Below, in pieces: positions 46,661 through 55,520 of a stretch of 64,000 nt of DNA (positions are counted from its first letter, which is position 1; each line of letters starts with the position of its first letter). The position numbers were made by a program, and so were the translations under genes. The stretch is from Alkalihalobacterium chitinilyticum (GTDB lineage Bacteria > Bacillota > Bacilli > Bacillales > Bacillaceae_F), in NCBI RefSeq assembly GCF_029028005.1, contig NZ_JAOTPO010000005.1:124001-188000 (forward strand), written 5' to 3'. The notes beneath the pieces were generated by a model, which worked only from the letters and a program-made list of their open reading frames with translations, was not told where the DNA came from and did no database searches.

Positions 46661-47590
46661 TCAAATAATATTTTTAAAGAGCAGCTCTTTAAACCTCTTA
46701 GCATCTACCTCTTCACAGATCGTCACATTAGCGTTCTTTTCTAGCAAATGATGTTGATCGATAATGACTTGTCCATAGGTTTGTTCACTTTTCGTTTCGA
46801 CATACGCATACGCCTCGTATTTTTTTAAAATGATGTCATCTGAGATCGCGACGGCCATTGCCGTTGGATCGGGAAGGTCAAATCCTTTCTTTCCAAAACG
46901 CTTCTCGTCAAATTCTTCAACAGATTGATTACACCGTACACAAAACTTAGCGATTTCCGAACTTTGTTGCTGTAAGTATTTGATGTCTTCTTCGGATAGA
47001 AACGTCTTTCCTAAGCAAACATCCCAACCAACCATTGTTATCGGCATTCCAGACTGCAAGACAATACTAGCAGCTTCTGCGTCGACGTACATATTGAATT
47101 CAGCAACAGGAGTAATGTTTCCAGGACCAAGCCCAGCACCTCCCATTATGACGATCTTTTTAACCTTTTCTGCTATTCTCGGTTCTTTTAAATAGGCTAG
47201 TGCTAAATTCATTAAAGGGCCTAGTGTGACAACTTCTATTTCTCCAGGGTTACTCATAATAAGATGAATGATCGCATCAACGGCATGCTCTTGTTCTTCT
47301 GTTACTTTTGGTTCCGGGAGATTCATATCTCCCATTCCATCTTTTCCGTGGACAAACTCTGACGTAAATAACTTTCTCATGAACGGCTTTCCTACTCCCT
47401 TATATACAGGAGGGATATATGTATTGGCTCGTTCAACAGAAACACGGGCATTTTTAGAGGCTAAATCCAATGGAACATTGCCAGCAACGACCGTGATCGC
47501 TTCGACTTTAATACTTGGTTCTCGAAGTGCCATAATAAGGGCAACGACATCATCTGAAGCTGTATCTGTGTCAATGATAACTCTCCTCAC
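46661..47590 (-). CDS. Nucleoside hydrolase (IunH family)
   Basis: A 309-aa enzyme with the Ca-binding DTDTASDD motif (7-14), MGGAGLGPGN near 149 and EFNMYVDAEAA near 163. It starts at GTG 47590 with SD AAAGGAG. Nucleoside hydrolases split ribosides to base and ribose; the preferred nucleoside cannot be told. Divergent from cwlC. Confidence 0.9.
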   Translation of the reverse strand: MRRVIIDTDTASDDVVALIMALREPSIKVEAITVVAGNVPLDLASKNARVSVERANTYIPPVYKGVGKPFMRKLFTSEFVHGKDGMGDMNLPEPKVTEEQEHAVDAIIHLIMSNPGEIEVVTLGPLMNLALAYLKEPRIAEKVKKIVIMGGAGLGPGNITPVAEFNMYVDAEAASIVLQSGMPITMVGWDVCLGKTFLSEEDIKYLQQQSSEIAKFCVRCNQSVEEFDEKRFGKKGFDLPDPTAMAVAISDDIILKKYEAYAYVETKSEQTYGQVIIDQHHLLEKNANVTICEEVDAKRFKELLFKNII

Positions 47591-47712
47591 CTCGATCTTC
47601 TCCTTTTTCCACTATGTACGTTTAGTTTGACCAAGATGAACATTTTCATGAGAAGTTCTTCCTCCAAGGGTAAACTACTAACCATTTCTATTAAAATTCC
47701 TTGTTTGTCTAT

Positions 47713-47739
47713 ACCGGTAAACAAACGAACCATAGAATA
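47713..47739 (+). promoter_or_regulatory. Sigma-K-like promoter of cwlC
   Basis: AC (47713-47714), 16 bases, CATAGAATA (47731-47739), an exact CATANNNTA. cwlC is a sigma-K gene in Bacillus subtilis. Confidence 0.65.
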
Positions 47740-47758
47740 ACTAACGAGGTGATGTAAA

Positions 47759-48436
47759 ATGGTAAAAATCTTTATTGACCCTGGGCACGGCGGTGACGAC
47801 GCTGGAGCTGAAGGCAACGGATTAGTTGAGAAAGATTTGGTATTAACCATTTCTCTAGAAATGCAGTCGATCTTAAATCGTTATCAAGGTGTAGAAGTTC
47901 AGTTAAGTCGTGAAGATGATCGTGCTGTTGGACTTTCAGAACGCGCACAAATGGCCAACGATTGGGAGGCTGATTATTTTATTTCTGTTCACGTCAACGC
48001 CGGCGGGGGTTCTGGTTTTGAATCCTATGTTCACCCTAATCGTTTTGAAGAAACTGAAGATAAGCGAGAGACGATGCATCGTGTTATCGTGAATACACTA
48101 GATGTAACAGATCGAGGTGAGAAAGAAGCGGACTTTGCTGTACTGAGGGAAACGGAGATGTCTGCTATTTTAACAGAAAACCTTTTTGTCGATAATGACG
48201 AAGAAGCCGAAAAATTAAGCAATCCTTCGTTTCTAACTGAGATCGCCCAAGCTCACGTAGATGGTCTGGTAGATATATTCGACCTTGAAGAAGTAGAGGG
48301 TAATGATCAAGAAGACGATGTTTTATATATCGTTCAAGTAGGGGCATTTGAAAACGAAGAAAATGCGAAGCGGTTGGCTGAGGAATTAGAAGCACAAGGC
48401 TATGAAACGCATATTAGAAGAGAAACTCGATCTTGA
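47759..48436 (+). CDS. cwlC: N-acetylmuramoyl-L-alanine amidase with SPOR domain, CwlC-like
   Basis: A 225-aa protein without a signal peptide. The Amidase_3 domain (1-175) has zinc ligands His10 (DPGHGG), Glu24 (GLVEKDL) and His78 (ISVHVN), and catalytic Glu140 (LTENLF). A C-terminal SPOR domain (187-222) has YIVQVGAFENEENAKRLAEE and binds denuded glycan. Family members lyse the mother cell at the end of sporulation. The sigma-K-like promoter at 47713-47739 supports that timing. SD GAGGTGATG. Confidence 0.88.
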   Translation: MVKIFIDPGHGGDDAGAEGNGLVEKDLVLTISLEMQSILNRYQGVEVQLSREDDRAVGLSERAQMANDWEADYFISVHVNAGGGSGFESYVHPNRFEETEDKRETMHRVIVNTLDVTDRGEKEADFAVLRETEMSAILTENLFVDNDEEAEKLSNPSFLTEIAQAHVDGLVDIFDLEEVEGNDQEDDVLYIVQVGAFENEENAKRLAEELEAQGYETHIRRETRS

Positions 48437-48490
48437 TAGCACCTTTCTTTGGCCTTTTTGATACGGAGAATAAATGACGCTTTTATAAAA

Positions 48491-48536
48491 AAAGCTAAAG
48501 CTCACTTTATATTAAGGGAGCTTCAGCTTTCTTTTA
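48491..48536 (+). terminator. Rho-independent terminator after cwlC
   Basis: AAAGCTAAAGCTC / GAGCTTCAGCTTT then CTTTTAG. It may also serve the convergent gene at 48543 on the minus strand. Confidence 0.7.
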
Positions 48537-48542
48537 GGTAAC

Positions 48543-48728
48543 CTAATTTCCTTCTTCATCACTTGTCTGTTTTGCATACTCTAGTACTGTTTTGATAAAG
48601 TCTTCTTCACTAATCTCGCCGTTAAGGTGTTCGCGCACTAGCTTTTCATGCTTTTCCGTGATGACAAAACCAGATAGTTCGAGATTAGCTTTTGCCTGTT
48701 TAATCGCTTTTTCTAAGTCGCGTTCCAA
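48543..48728 (-). CDS. Small VbhA-antitoxin-like protein
   Basis: A 61-aa helical protein reading MERDLEKAIKQAKANLELSG, then FVITEKHEKLVREHLNGEIS, then EEDFIKTVLEYAKQ. The layout A-N-x-x-L-x-G-(F/L), a middle EK, and a GEIS-xx-(D/E)-x-I turn resembles VbhA-type antitoxins that inhibit Fic toxins. The usual inhibitory Glu before the Gly appears to be Ser here. No Fic gene is in the window. TTG 48728 is preferred (GGGGG SD); TTG 48740 is the alternative start. Confidence 0.55.
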   Translation of the reverse strand: MERDLEKAIKQAKANLELSGFVITEKHEKLVREHLNGEISEEDFIKTVLEYAKQTSDEEGN

Positions 48729-48809
48729 AAGTACCCCCAATCCAATCTAGGAAACACATGATTTATAAGAGAAGTAAATTTACAGAACAGACGTTCATAT
48801 AGAGGATTT

Positions 48810-49532
48810 TTACTTTGCAAATATCCCTTGACGTTGGACTATTCTCTCATATAAATCTTCTAACGTCCCACTCTCATCAAACGTATATTTCGGTGCCCCC
48901 CGGTCGATCACATGTCCTTCGACGAGGAACGTTTTCATCCCCAGCTCGCTAACGACCATATCTTCTTGGATATCGTTACCGATCATAATGCATTCTTCTG
49001 GGGTTACTTCGAGGCGATTACAAATCGACTCGTAATAATGAGTATGTGGTTTGGTAAATGTACTCTCCTCGTACACCGTCACCATTTCAAATGGCATATC
49101 CGCAACGCCTGCCCAGTTTAAACGATGATGAATCGCTACTTTTGGAAACACTGGGTTTGTAGCAATTCCTACTCGGTATCCTTGTGAAACAACCTCTTCT
49201 ACTACTTTTTTCGCTGTTTGCGTTGGCTTTGTTAAATGAGAGAACGTCGGGAAAACCGTCTCATAAAAGTGGTCTAATGTCGGCCAAATGTCTTCTTTGT
49301 TTACATTTGCAGCCTTGAGAAAGGTTTCTTCAAATACTTGTTCATTCGTTTTCATTGGATCTAAGTTTTTTATCATCGCTTCGGTTCCTGCCCATAGGGA
49401 GGGAACAAACTGTTGCGGCTCCACAATATGTGCAACTCGTGGAGCGAGTTCCTTAATGTATGTCTGAATAAAAGATTCTGTATCCATTGGGAGAAGTGTT
49501 CCATCTAAGTCGAATAAGATTACTTTTGCCAT
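48810..49532 (-). CDS. HAD-family hydrolase
   Basis: A 240-aa HAD phosphatase. Motif I DLDGTLLP (8-15), motif II ATNPVF near 134, motif III Lys in TKPHTHYY near 170 and motif IV GNDIQED near 188. A cap domain lies between motifs I and II (residues 20-110). SD GAGGCGAT. Substrate unknown; a small sugar or nucleotide phosphate is typical. Confidence 0.88.
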   Translation of the reverse strand: MAKVILFDLDGTLLPMDTESFIQTYIKELAPRVAHIVEPQQFVPSLWAGTEAMIKNLDPMKTNEQVFEETFLKAANVNKEDIWPTLDHFYETVFPTFSHLTKPTQTAKKVVEEVVSQGYRVGIATNPVFPKVAIHHRLNWAGVADMPFEMVTVYEESTFTKPHTHYYESICNRLEVTPEECIMIGNDIQEDMVVSELGMKTFLVEGHVIDRGAPKYTFDESGTLEDLYERIVQRQGIFAK

Positions 49533-49668
49533 GATTATCGCCTCTTATATTTGTGAATTTTTTTACAATTTTAATAGAATGTTCAGCCCAAATTATAACA
49601 TAAATACCATTTATAAAAAGTAAAGAGGCGTTACAATGGTGTTAAATTTAATTTTATCCCTGTCAATT

Positions 49669-50184
49669 TTACTTTTCCCACGGCTTCGTGATCGTTATAA
49701 ATTCAGCCATTTCTTTACTTTGTTTTCTTCGTTCAATCCGAATTTTTGCTCGTTCTTGGCCCGTCTTATTTAATTTCTTTTCTTCTTCTGTTTCTGGGAT
49801 TACTCCCGGAACTGGAATGGGGCGTCCGTCTTCTCCTAGACTAACAAACGTTAGAAAAGCAGTGGCAGCCATTCTTCTATCTCCAGAATTAAAATCTTCT
49901 GCAATAATTTTTACGAAGATCTCCATCGACGTTTTCCCTGTCCACGTTACAAAAGACTCTAAGGAAACCGCATCACTTTGATAAATAGGATTTAAAAAGT
50001 CTACCGAGTCGGTCGAGGCTGTTACGACATCGGTCCGACTATGAAGCCTCGCACTGATCGAAGCTACTTCATCTACATTCCTCATCAAAATACCACCGAA
50101 TAGTGTATTATGATTATTCGTCTCATTCGGTAATACTAAGTGTGTCTTTATCACTCTTGATTCTTTTACGAATTTAGGTTTCAT
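49669..50184 (-). CDS. Acyl-CoA thioesterase, YkhA-like
   Basis: A 171-aa hotdog-fold protein with NHNTLFGGILMRNVDEVASI near 24-43 (catalytic Asp and Asn typical of the BACH/YkhA family) and FVTWTGKTSMEI near 81-92. Length and a basic C-terminal tail match Bacillus YkhA. It hydrolyses acyl-CoA. SD GGAGG. Confidence 0.9.
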   Translation of the reverse strand: MKPKFVKESRVIKTHLVLPNETNNHNTLFGGILMRNVDEVASISARLHSRTDVVTASTDSVDFLNPIYQSDAVSLESFVTWTGKTSMEIFVKIIAEDFNSGDRRMAATAFLTFVSLGEDGRPIPVPGVIPETEEEKKLNKTGQERAKIRIERRKQSKEMAEFITITKPWEK

Positions 50185-50386
50185 GGTTAAACCTCCTTCT
50201 TCCTACAATCATTATTCCTTATAAATAGACAGTGATAAACATTCTATTCGCAATGTTTTCTACAAAACCCTCCTATGATATAAAAAAGATCTGTATAATA
50301 GGAATGAAGTGTATATTTCGGGTTGCTAAGAAGTTTTTATTGGTCCTTCTCTTTTCTACATAAAACATATTAAGGAGTTGTTCAGA

Positions 50387-51805
50387 ATGAATTGGTATGA
50401 AGAAGTAATGAAACGAAAAGATGATTTACTATTGGATTTAACGAACTTGCTTAAAATTGAAAGTACGAAAGATCCAGAAACGTTTTCGCCTGAAGAGCCG
50501 ATGGGTAAGAATGTAGCTAAAGCTCTTGATTATATGCTGCATCTCTCCTCTCAACAAGGTATGGTTACAAAAAATCATCAAGGGTTTTATGGATATGGCG
50601 AATTAAAAGGTACAACCAATGATGAACATATAGCAGTGCTGTGTCACATCGATGTTGTACCCGCAACGGGAGAATGGACCTCGCCACCGTTTGAACCGAC
50701 GATCCGTGAAGGAAAACTGTATGCACGAGGAGCCATTGACGACAAAGGACCAACGATGGCTGCATTCTACGCGGTAAAGCTTATAAACGAACTGCAATTA
50801 CCATTAAAGCGTAACGTTCGGGTTATATTTGGGACAGATGAAGAAAGTGGAATGAGTTGTTTGAAGACGTATCGTGAAATAGAACAACCTCCAGTTGCCG
50901 GCTTTGCACCTGATGCTACTTTCCCAATTATTAATGCAGAAAAAGGACAAATTCATGTGAAATGTGGGATGACTAATGTAAGTGCTTCGGATGAAAGGTC
51001 ACAAAGTCCTTTTACCCTCCGTTCTTTTACATCTGGAACTAGGGCGAATATGGTTCCTGAAACGGCAACAGCAATTGTTCATGGAGATGTTTCAACTATG
51101 TCGGTGAAGTTTACTTCCTTTTTGGAAAGCAATGATTTGCAAGGGGAAAGTGCAATTAATGGCGAAGAAATCACCCTGAACTTGAAAGGGCTGTCTGCTC
51201 ACAGCATGGAACCTTTTAAAGGAAAAAACGCAGCCGTTCACTTAGCGCACTTTCTGAATACGTTATCATTAGATGCAAGCGGAAAAGAATATCTTTCATT
51301 TATCGATACGACCTTTTATGAAGATCATTACGGTAAAAACTTGGGTATTCATCATTCGGATGAGATTACAGGACCGTTGACAGTAAATCCAGCCATCTTT
51401 CAATATGAAGGAACGGAAGGATTCGTGCAATTGAATATCAGATATCCGGTAACAGCTCAGTTTGAAACGATTGAAAGTACAATTCAACGTGCCCTAAAAG
51501 CTACTTCTTTCAAGGTAGATGAGTTCCGTAATAAAAATCCTCATCATGTGGATAAAGATACACCAATGATCCGCTCCCTCCAATTGGCGTATCAAGAAGA
51601 AACAGGCAATGAACCCACCTTGCTTTCAAGTGGTGGTAATACATATGCAAGCTTGCTTCCGAATTGTGTTGCCTACGGTGCTGTCTTCCCTGGTAAAGAA
51701 ATGACGGCCCACCAAAAAGATGAATATATTGAAGTCGATGATCTCTTAAAAGCTACGGCTATTTATGCGAGAGCCATTTACAACCTTGCTAATATGGAAG
51801 GATAA
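50387..51805 (+). CDS. pepV: Dipeptidase PepV (M20 metallopeptidase)
   Basis: A 472-aa enzyme. First metal His in CHIDVVPATG near 82, bridging Asp in RGAIDDKGP near 115, catalytic Glu pair in FGTDEESG near 149. The lid domain is followed by SAHSMEP, HSDEITGPLTVNP and SGGNTYASLLPN. The start is ATG 50387; TTG 50378 lies on the SD AAGGAG. Cytoplasmic dipeptidase releasing amino acids. Confidence 0.92.
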   Translation: MNWYEEVMKRKDDLLLDLTNLLKIESTKDPETFSPEEPMGKNVAKALDYMLHLSSQQGMVTKNHQGFYGYGELKGTTNDEHIAVLCHIDVVPATGEWTSPPFEPTIREGKLYARGAIDDKGPTMAAFYAVKLINELQLPLKRNVRVIFGTDEESGMSCLKTYREIEQPPVAGFAPDATFPIINAEKGQIHVKCGMTNVSASDERSQSPFTLRSFTSGTRANMVPETATAIVHGDVSTMSVKFTSFLESNDLQGESAINGEEITLNLKGLSAHSMEPFKGKNAAVHLAHFLNTLSLDASGKEYLSFIDTTFYEDHYGKNLGIHHSDEITGPLTVNPAIFQYEGTEGFVQLNIRYPVTAQFETIESTIQRALKATSFKVDEFRNKNPHHVDKDTPMIRSLQLAYQEETGNEPTLLSSGGNTYASLLPNCVAYGAVFPGKEMTAHQKDEYIEVDDLLKATAIYARAIYNLANMEG

Positions 51806-51861
51806 GTTATCCTGTGGCTTAGTGCCTGTGAAAGCTAATTTTATTGGAAAATTTACAAATG

Positions 51862-51892
51862 GACGTACCATACATGATTGGTGCGTCTTTTT
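51862..51892 (+). terminator. Rho-independent terminator after pepV
   Basis: GACGTACCA / TGGTGCGTC with T-tract. Confidence 0.75.
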
Positions 51893-51955
51893 CATATTAT
51901 TTATAATTAGGTTAACGACCATGTTTAGAAAGAATTTATTAGAGGAGGTATTGAA

Positions 51956-52675
51956 ATGGTGCTTATTTTTAATTGGCTTGCTTATTTACTCATGGTCGGC
52001 GTGAACGCACTTGCGAACATTATTCCGATCGGCGGGAAAACAACAGGAGAAATTTCCGCCAGACTCGAGGTATTATTTACTCCAGCCGGCTATGTTTTTT
52101 CTATTTGGGGTCTAATTTATTTGCTGCTTGGTGTGTGGCTTGTCAGGGGAATTCCTAAAAATCGCAGAAATCTTCCCTTATATACAGAAACAAGTCCCCT
52201 ATTTATCTTAAGTTGCCTATTGAATACAGCATGGATCTTTCTTTGGCATTATCAATTATTTTTATGGACCGTCCCAGTGATGGTTAGCTTGCTTCTTACA
52301 CTCATTTTACTATACCAAAAGGTCAAGGACACCGACCCAGCCAAAATGGATCAAGCCCCTTTTTCCATTTATCTCGGTTGGATTAGTGTCGCAACCATTG
52401 CTAATATTAGCTATGTATTAGTGGAATATAATTGGGATGGATTTGGCCTGTCACAATTGACTTGGACCATTAGCATGCTTATCGTAGCGACATTATTAGC
52501 TGTCTATTTTAGGATCCAACAAGATGATCGTCTATTTCCCCTCGTTTTCGTATGGGCAATTATTGGTATCGGTGTTCAAAATCAAGCGACTTACCCATCA
52601 TTAGCTAACCTTACTTACGTGCTGGCAACAATTATTTTTATCGTTACGCTCCTCCCCATAAAGTCAAAAAGTTGA
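51956..52675 (+). CDS. TspO/MBR-family membrane protein
   Basis: A 239-aa protein with about six to seven hydrophobic segments. Family signatures: FTPAGYVFSIWGLIYLLLG near 42-60 and LNTAWIFLWHYQLF near 88-101. It is longer than the canonical 160-aa TspO and fits the extended Gram-positive branch. TspO proteins bind tetrapyrroles; a function here is unproven. SD AGAGGAGG. Confidence 0.82.
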   Translation: MVLIFNWLAYLLMVGVNALANIIPIGGKTTGEISARLEVLFTPAGYVFSIWGLIYLLLGVWLVRGIPKNRRNLPLYTETSPLFILSCLLNTAWIFLWHYQLFLWTVPVMVSLLLTLILLYQKVKDTDPAKMDQAPFSIYLGWISVATIANISYVLVEYNWDGFGLSQLTWTISMLIVATLLAVYFRIQQDDRLFPLVFVWAIIGIGVQNQATYPSLANLTYVLATIIFIVTLLPIKSKS

Positions 52676-52888
52676 CGAAATGTACGAGATAACAAGCCTA
52701 ACCGTTCCCTCAATTTTTGGGTCAGATATGATCGGCACTTTTAATTTCCGAAAGAATTCATTAGAATGTAACTCTTTGGTTATTCTAATAAGTAATAGAC
52801 CTCGAATTAGAGCTTAGAGTGAACCTTATTTATTCTAAGTATTATCTGGTCTAATGAACAAAGAGGTGCGGTTAGGTGGATTAAACTT

Positions 52889-53779
52889 ATGAAAAATAGA
52901 CTCTTATATCTTAGTTTGAACTTATGTTCGATACTCTTATTAATCTATACTTTACGTAGTAAAACCAAAAAGGTAAACAAGAAATACTTTTGGCCTCTAT
53001 ACTTTGCATTTACTGGACTCAATTACTTTTTTGAGTTCTTTGTTCTCGTGATTGGCAAAGCGTATGAATACGATCCCAAAATATTAAAAAAGCAATACTT
53101 TGATAGTATTTTCGGATCAACGGTTTCACAACTATTTGTCGTGCCAACGATTAGCTTGTTTATGAATATGTTCCAGTTAAAAACAAGATGGCCGACTTTT
53201 TTTTCTTTACTATTGTCTCTTGGTATTGAAAGTTTTTTTGTTAAACAAAAAATATTTAAACTCAATTGGTGGGCTACTCCATATACAACGGTAGGATTGC
53301 AGCTCTTTTATGTAATCGCTAAATACTGGACGATTCAAGTGACAGAAAAAAAGAATAGAGTATTTGAAGTGTTGACGGTCTTCTTTTCTGTGTTTGTCTG
53401 TTACTCAACGATGAACTTTTTACATGTTTCACTTTTTCGTACCTGTTTTTTCAATGTTCCCCTTTTTAAAAATAGATATCGTAGTCACGTTACGTTGTCT
53501 ACTTTATACAGCGGCCTAAGTTCGATTTTTTTTGTTGTTGCGATTTTAAAAAATATAAAAAGAAGGGCTACGATAACGGTCGTTTCATTCATCTTGCTAG
53601 AAACTTTGTTAATTAAAGCAAAAGTTATAAAAATATATTCCTATCCGGCTTTTTATACAGCTTCACTCGTTACAAAGGTCGCTAGTATGGCTATTGGAAA
53701 GTTCATACACCAAAAGTTATATGAGAATAATGGATCTACTGCATTAGATTGTGACAAAAAAGAGGAAATGTTGGTCTAA
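52889..53779 (+). CDS. Polytopic membrane protein, unknown function
   Basis: A 296-aa very hydrophobic basic protein with about eight to nine predicted membrane segments, interrupted by Lys-rich loops. Motifs such as DSIFGSTVSQLFVVPTISLF and LNWWATPYTTVG look conserved, perhaps related to small sporulation membrane families, but I cannot assign it. SD AGGTGG. Terminator at 53803. The upstream stretch 52676-52888 shows nothing definite. Confidence 0.6.
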   Translation: MKNRLLYLSLNLCSILLLIYTLRSKTKKVNKKYFWPLYFAFTGLNYFFEFFVLVIGKAYEYDPKILKKQYFDSIFGSTVSQLFVVPTISLFMNMFQLKTRWPTFFSLLLSLGIESFFVKQKIFKLNWWATPYTTVGLQLFYVIAKYWTIQVTEKKNRVFEVLTVFFSVFVCYSTMNFLHVSLFRTCFFNVPLFKNRYRSHVTLSTLYSGLSSIFFVVAILKNIKRRATITVVSFILLETLLIKAKVIKIYSYPAFYTASLVTKVASMAIGKFIHQKLYENNGSTALDCDKKEEMLV

Positions 53780-53802
53780 GAAGCTATACTTGATTAACGA
53801 AC

Positions 53803-53846
53803 AATGAAGGCGGTTTCATTCTGAATGGAACTGCCTTCATTTTATT
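53803..53846 (+). terminator. Rho-independent terminator
   Basis: AATGAAGGC / GCCTTCATT, inner GTT/AAC, then TTTTATTTTT. Confidence 0.8.
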
Positions 53847-53851
53847 TTTGA

Positions 53852-54159
53852 TTGACTTCGAAAAAAACTATGCCATAATAATGAAAGTGGCATCAAAGAA
53901 AATAAACTTCATGAGAGCTGTTGCCTTTCTATCTTTGCAAGGGTAAGAGAAATCATCTAACGTTATCTTTTGTTGTATTGCTGCTTATAGATATGAATGA
54001 TGAATGGAAAAACTATAAATATTATTTATACGGAAACTTTTTGTAAATACCACTGTGTGAGTACTGAAGGGGCCAATGTTGATTAACAATTAATCATCAT
54101 TGGTCTCTTTTTTTGTGGAATGAATTTAGGTTATGTACATATTAAGGAGGTTTTTACTT
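53852..54159 (+). promoter_or_regulatory. MFS gene leader with promoter and terminator-like hairpin
   Basis: A sigma-A-like promoter TTGACT-N16-CATAAT (53852-53879) is followed by about 190 bases of noncoding leader, then the strong hairpin GGCCAATGTTGATTA / TAATCATCATTGGTC with seven T (54071-54114), and 30 bases later the SD of the MFS gene. A hairpin GCCA-N12-TGGC lies at 53872-53894. This layout suggests attenuation or a riboswitch, but no known class was recognised; the hairpin may instead just insulate the gene. Confidence 0.45.
54071..54114 (+). terminator. Terminator-like hairpin immediately before the MFS gene
   Basis: A 15-bp stem with one mismatch, 5-base loop and T7. It ends 30 bases before the SD AAGGAGG of the MFS gene. 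Confidence 0.8.
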
Positions 54160-55365
54160 ATGAATAGATGGTTAGTCGTTCTCGGTGCTGTCATTATTCA
54201 AATTAACTTAGGTGCGGTATATGCGTGGAGTTTATTTAACCAGCCACTAATTGATAAATTCGGCTGGGCTCGTGAAGATGTAGTTGTTACGTTTTCCATT
54301 ACGATTGCGACGTTCGCATTAACTACGATTTTCGCTGGGAGGCTTCAAGATAAAATTGGCCCGAGATGGGTAGCCACTATTGGGGGATTCCTTCTCGGGG
54401 TTGGATTAATTTTGTCCAGTCAAGCAACAACACTCATGCAACTTTATTTCTTCTACGGTGTGATTGGTGGCATTGGAATTGGAATGACGTACGTTTGCCC
54501 GTTATCAGCTTGTGTAAAATGGTTTCCTGAAAAACGAGGATTTATCAGTGGTGTCGCTGTCGCTGGATTTGGTTTAGGCGGGTTAATTTATAAGCCGGTT
54601 ATCGGATATTTAATCGGTGCTGTTGGTGTATCATCTTCCTTTTTATATTTAGGAATGATTTATTTGTTTTTTGTTGTCATGGGTGCACAGTTGTTAAAAA
54701 ATCCACCGGTACTGGAGCAAGCACCAATAAAAGAAAATTCAGTTATGTTGGACTCAAACACTCATTTTTCACCAAAGCAAATGTTGTCTACCTATCAATT
54801 TTATTTATTATGGGTAATGTTTTTATTCGGAAGTATGGCTGGTTTAATGGTCATTAGTTTTGCTGTTGATATCGGCATTGAGGTGGTGAAGCTTGACCTT
54901 GAAAAAGCAGCTAACGCCGTAATGGTAATTGCACTCTTTAACGCAGGAGGACGAATTATATTAGGTAATCTCTCGGATCGTCTCGGTCGAATAAATACGC
55001 TCATGCTAATCTACGGGTTAACTGCAGCTATCATGTTTTACATGAGTTTCGGTGAAATGGTGTATTGGTCATTTTTAATTTCTGTTTCACTGATAGGGTT
55101 TTGTTTCGGTGGTTTTTTAGCTCTCTTCCCTTCTGTCACGGCAGATTTTTATGGGACAAAAAATATCGGCAGCAACTACGGATTTATGTATCAAGCGTAC
55201 GGTTTATCTGCTTTTGCAGGACCATTTATTGTAAAAGCCCTGCCCTTTTCACAGGCCTTTCTTATTGCAGGCTTTATCTGTGTTATGGCTATGGTCATGG
55301 CCAAGCTTGTTAAAGTTCCTCAACCGATTGGATCTAAAACGTTCATTGGCAAGGAAGCTGCATAG
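54160..55365 (+). CDS. MFS transporter, oxalate:formate antiporter (OFA) type
   Basis: A 401-aa transporter with twelve hydrophobic segments. It begins MNRWLVVLGAVIIQINLGAV followed by YAWSLFNQPL, a hallmark of the OFA branch, with GRLQDKIGPR (loop 2-3) and GNLSDRLGRIN (loop 8-9). ATG 54160 (SD AAGGAGG) is chosen over ATG 54133. It probably moves a small carboxylate. Its expression may be set by the upstream leader (53852-54114). Confidence 0.87.
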   Translation: MNRWLVVLGAVIIQINLGAVYAWSLFNQPLIDKFGWAREDVVVTFSITIATFALTTIFAGRLQDKIGPRWVATIGGFLLGVGLILSSQATTLMQLYFFYGVIGGIGIGMTYVCPLSACVKWFPEKRGFISGVAVAGFGLGGLIYKPVIGYLIGAVGVSSSFLYLGMIYLFFVVMGAQLLKNPPVLEQAPIKENSVMLDSNTHFSPKQMLSTYQFYLLWVMFLFGSMAGLMVISFAVDIGIEVVKLDLEKAANAVMVIALFNAGGRIILGNLSDRLGRINTLMLIYGLTAAIMFYMSFGEMVYWSFLISVSLIGFCFGGFLALFPSVTADFYGTKNIGSNYGFMYQAYGLSAFAGPFIVKALPFSQAFLIAGFICVMAMVMAKLVKVPQPIGSKTFIGKEAA

Positions 55366-55384
55366 TAAGTATGTTTGTAAAGAA

Positions 55385-55415
55385 AGCCCCTCACTTTTTT
55401 ATCATAGTGAGGGGT
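55385..55415 (+). terminator. Hairpin after the MFS gene
   Basis: CCCCTCACT / AGTGAGGGG with a T-rich loop and only a weak T-tract. Confidence 0.5.
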
Positions 55416-55463
55416 GTTGTGTATATTACTATATCTGAAATATTTATCCGTTTAATGGATGAA

Positions 55464-55508
55464 AACATAAGAGAAATGGAGGTCTTCCTTCATTTCTCTT
55501 ATGTTTTT
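55464..55508 (-). terminator. Terminator of the di-heme cytochrome gene
   Basis: AACATAAGAGAAATG / CATTTCTCTTATGTT perfect 15-bp arms with inner AGG/CCT, T-run on both sides. It lies 13 bases past the minus-strand stop. Confidence 0.75.
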
Positions 55509-55520
55509 CAAAACTTCGAC

